This document shows positions 6,259-7,274 of a stretch of DNA of 7,274 bases, in pieces; within the stretch, counting starts at the first letter, position 1; each line of letters begins with the position of its first letter. The DNA lies in assembly GCA_023135255.1 (NCBI GenBank), contig JAGLTN010000035.1, positions 1 to 7,274 of the forward strand, given 5' to 3'. Made by a program: the position numbers and the translations under genes. Source of the DNA: Planctomycetota bacterium (GTDB lineage Bacteria > Planctomycetota > Phycisphaerae > Sedimentisphaerales > Anaerobacaceae). Below the pieces are notes generated by a model. It had not been told where the DNA came from. It worked only from the letters and a program-made list of their open reading frames with translations, and made no database searches.

Positions 6259-7274
6259 ATGAAAAAAAATAACAGCAAAAACAAAAGTATAACAAGACGC
6301 GATTTTATAAAGTCAGCTGCCGCTATCACAGCTTCTGTATTAATACCAGCATCGATAAGCAAAGCCGATGACCCAATAATAAAAAACCCGGTCTGGAGTT
6401 TTTCTGCTAAAAACAGAAATGATATTACATTCTGTATGACCACTGACACACATTATGATGCTATTTATCGGGGAATAGATAACGAAGCTGGCAACAAAAG
6501 AGTTATCGACCGAATCAATAATATGGCTGAGAATCTTACATACCCTGCCTCATTCGGCGGTGGTCATATTCAGCACCCAAGAGGTGTAGCGTGCCTTGGC
6601 GACTTGACAAACGTGGGAAGAGAAGGTGATTGGTTTGGAGCAGAGGATGGCGATGGTTTTATAGATGACTATGGCCTTAACGGAGGTGACGGTAGATTAA
6701 ACTATCCGGTCTTCGAAGTTTATGGCAATCATGATATTGACATGGCAGGCCCTTCGCCTAATGAAATAATCAAAGAAAGTATGAAACTGCGTAACACGCA
6801 AAGATCACAGCCCCTTAATATTTCAGCAAATGGCTATCATTATTCGTGGGATTGGGATGATGTACATTTTATCAATTTGAACATCTATCCAGGTGGCCCT
6901 GGTCTGGCAGAGGACAGTTTTGGATTTGCTCAGCAGGACCTCGCTGCTAATGTCGGTGACAGCGGCAGACCTGTTGTTATTTTCACCCATTATGGCTGGA
7001 AATGGTTTAGCGGCGAATGGGATGAGCTGGCATTTTACAATATGGTAAAGGATTTAAATATAATCGGCATTTTTCACGGCCACTGGCACTACACCGAATA
7101 CTACCCGTGGAGAGGCTTTGATGTCTTCAACGAAAATTCAAGCCAGAGAGTTCGCGAACCTGGATACGGAAGTGGCATATTCGAAAGTCTTTTCGTCGCA
7201 AGAATAACAGAAAACAAACTCTTTGTAGGCGAACGTGACTATCAGGAACAATGGATAAATCTTTTCCAGAAAGA
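6259..7274 (+). CDS. Tat-exported calcineurin-like metallophosphatase, 3' end missing
   Basis: ATG at 6259 opens a frame that runs off the right edge after 338 codons. The N-terminus is a twin-arginine signal: T12-R13-R14-D15-F16-I17-K18, a hydrophobic stretch SAAAITASVLIPASI, and likely cleavage after A36 (SKA/DD). All metallophosphoesterase signatures are present in order: DxH (D63, H65), GDxxN (G114, D115, N118), GNHD (156-159), a lone H (H244 in FTHYGW) and GHxH (G274-H277). Together these form the two-metal site, so an active phosphomono- or phosphodiesterase acting outside the cytoplasm is likely; the substrate is unknown. Tat export fits a protein folded with its metals in the cytoplasm. 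The start is 17 bp after the LamG stop codon, with only a weak GAG 3-5 nt upstream, so transcription and perhaps translation are coupled to the LamG gene. The visible part is close to full family length, so little is probably missing. Confidence 0.9.
   Translation, partial: MKKNNSKNKSITRRDFIKSAAAITASVLIPASISKADDPIIKNPVWSFSAKNRNDITFCMTTDTHYDAIYRGIDNEAGNKRVIDRINNMAENLTYPASFGGGHIQHPRGVACLGDLTNVGREGDWFGAEDGDGFIDDYGLNGGDGRLNYPVFEVYGNHDIDMAGPSPNEIIKESMKLRNTQRSQPLNISANGYHYSWDWDDVHFINLNIYPGGPGLAEDSFGFAQQDLAANVGDSGRPVVIFTHYGWKWFSGEWDELAFYNMVKDLNIIGIFHGHWHYTEYYPWRGFDVFNENSSQRVREPGYGSGIFESLFVARITENKLFVGERDYQEQWINLFQK

Noticed and set aside
6018..6449. 143-codon open frame on the minus strand spanning the LamG/metallophosphatase junction
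   Set aside because: It overlaps two well-supported genes. Its hydrophobic part is the reverse complement of the Lys/Asn-rich start of the phosphatase and the gap before it.
6640..6680. EF-hand or dockerin-like calcium loop (EDGDGFIDD) in the metallophosphatase
   Set aside because: The first loop position is Ala, not Asp, and there is no paired loop. From memory, the acidic segment before GNHD is a normal part of this phosphatase family.
1..7274. Mobile element, phage, CRISPR, tRNA or toxin-antitoxin content
   Set aside because: No transposase, integrase, terminal inverted repeats, regular spacer array, tRNA-like fold or small paired ORFs were recognised on either strand.

Overview
The window looks like chromosomal DNA of a planctomycete of class Phycisphaerae, probably near the Sedimentisphaerales. 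This is inferred from protein style: a solitary prepilin-like protein with the C-terminal block found in that group, LamG jellyroll domains alternating with 'VYFGT...YYWRIDE' repeats, a GT-C glycosyltransferase with the RYxDHPQL-type motif, and moderate GC. No rRNA or other taxonomic marker is present, so this is not proof.

Layout, left to right. (1) The 3' part of an integral-membrane family 39 glycosyltransferase runs in from the left edge on the + strand and ends at 1546. (2) A 169-bp AT-rich spacer holds a good sigma70-type promoter for a prepilin-like protein (1716-2510, +). (3) A dicarboxylate/amino acid:cation symporter lies convergently on the - strand (2550-3881), 39 bp from the prepilin gene. 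(4) A 185-bp divergent intergenic region carries a near-consensus promoter reading rightward and a weaker candidate reading leftward. (5) Rightward of it are a secreted multidomain LamG/fibronectin-like protein (4067-6241) and, 17 bp later, a Tat-exported metallophosphatase (from 6259, cut by the right edge). These last two are probably co-transcribed.

The genes do not form one obvious pathway. Four of the five act at or beyond the cytoplasmic membrane: lipid-linked sugar transfer, solute uptake, carbohydrate/surface binding and phosphoester hydrolysis. The LamG protein and the phosphatase are the only pair whose spacing supports a shared job. No mobile element, CRISPR array, tRNA, rRNA or phage gene was seen.

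The most interesting signal is in the symporter. The backbone-binding residues of the glutamate-transporter fold are intact, but the positions that read the substrate side-chain carboxylate in the archaeal homologue GltPh are changed (Arg to Glu, Thr to Val, Asp to Asn). This predicts a transporter that does not use aspartate, glutamate or C4-dicarboxylates. I did not find a convincing wholly new system; most of the window is ordinary for this lineage.
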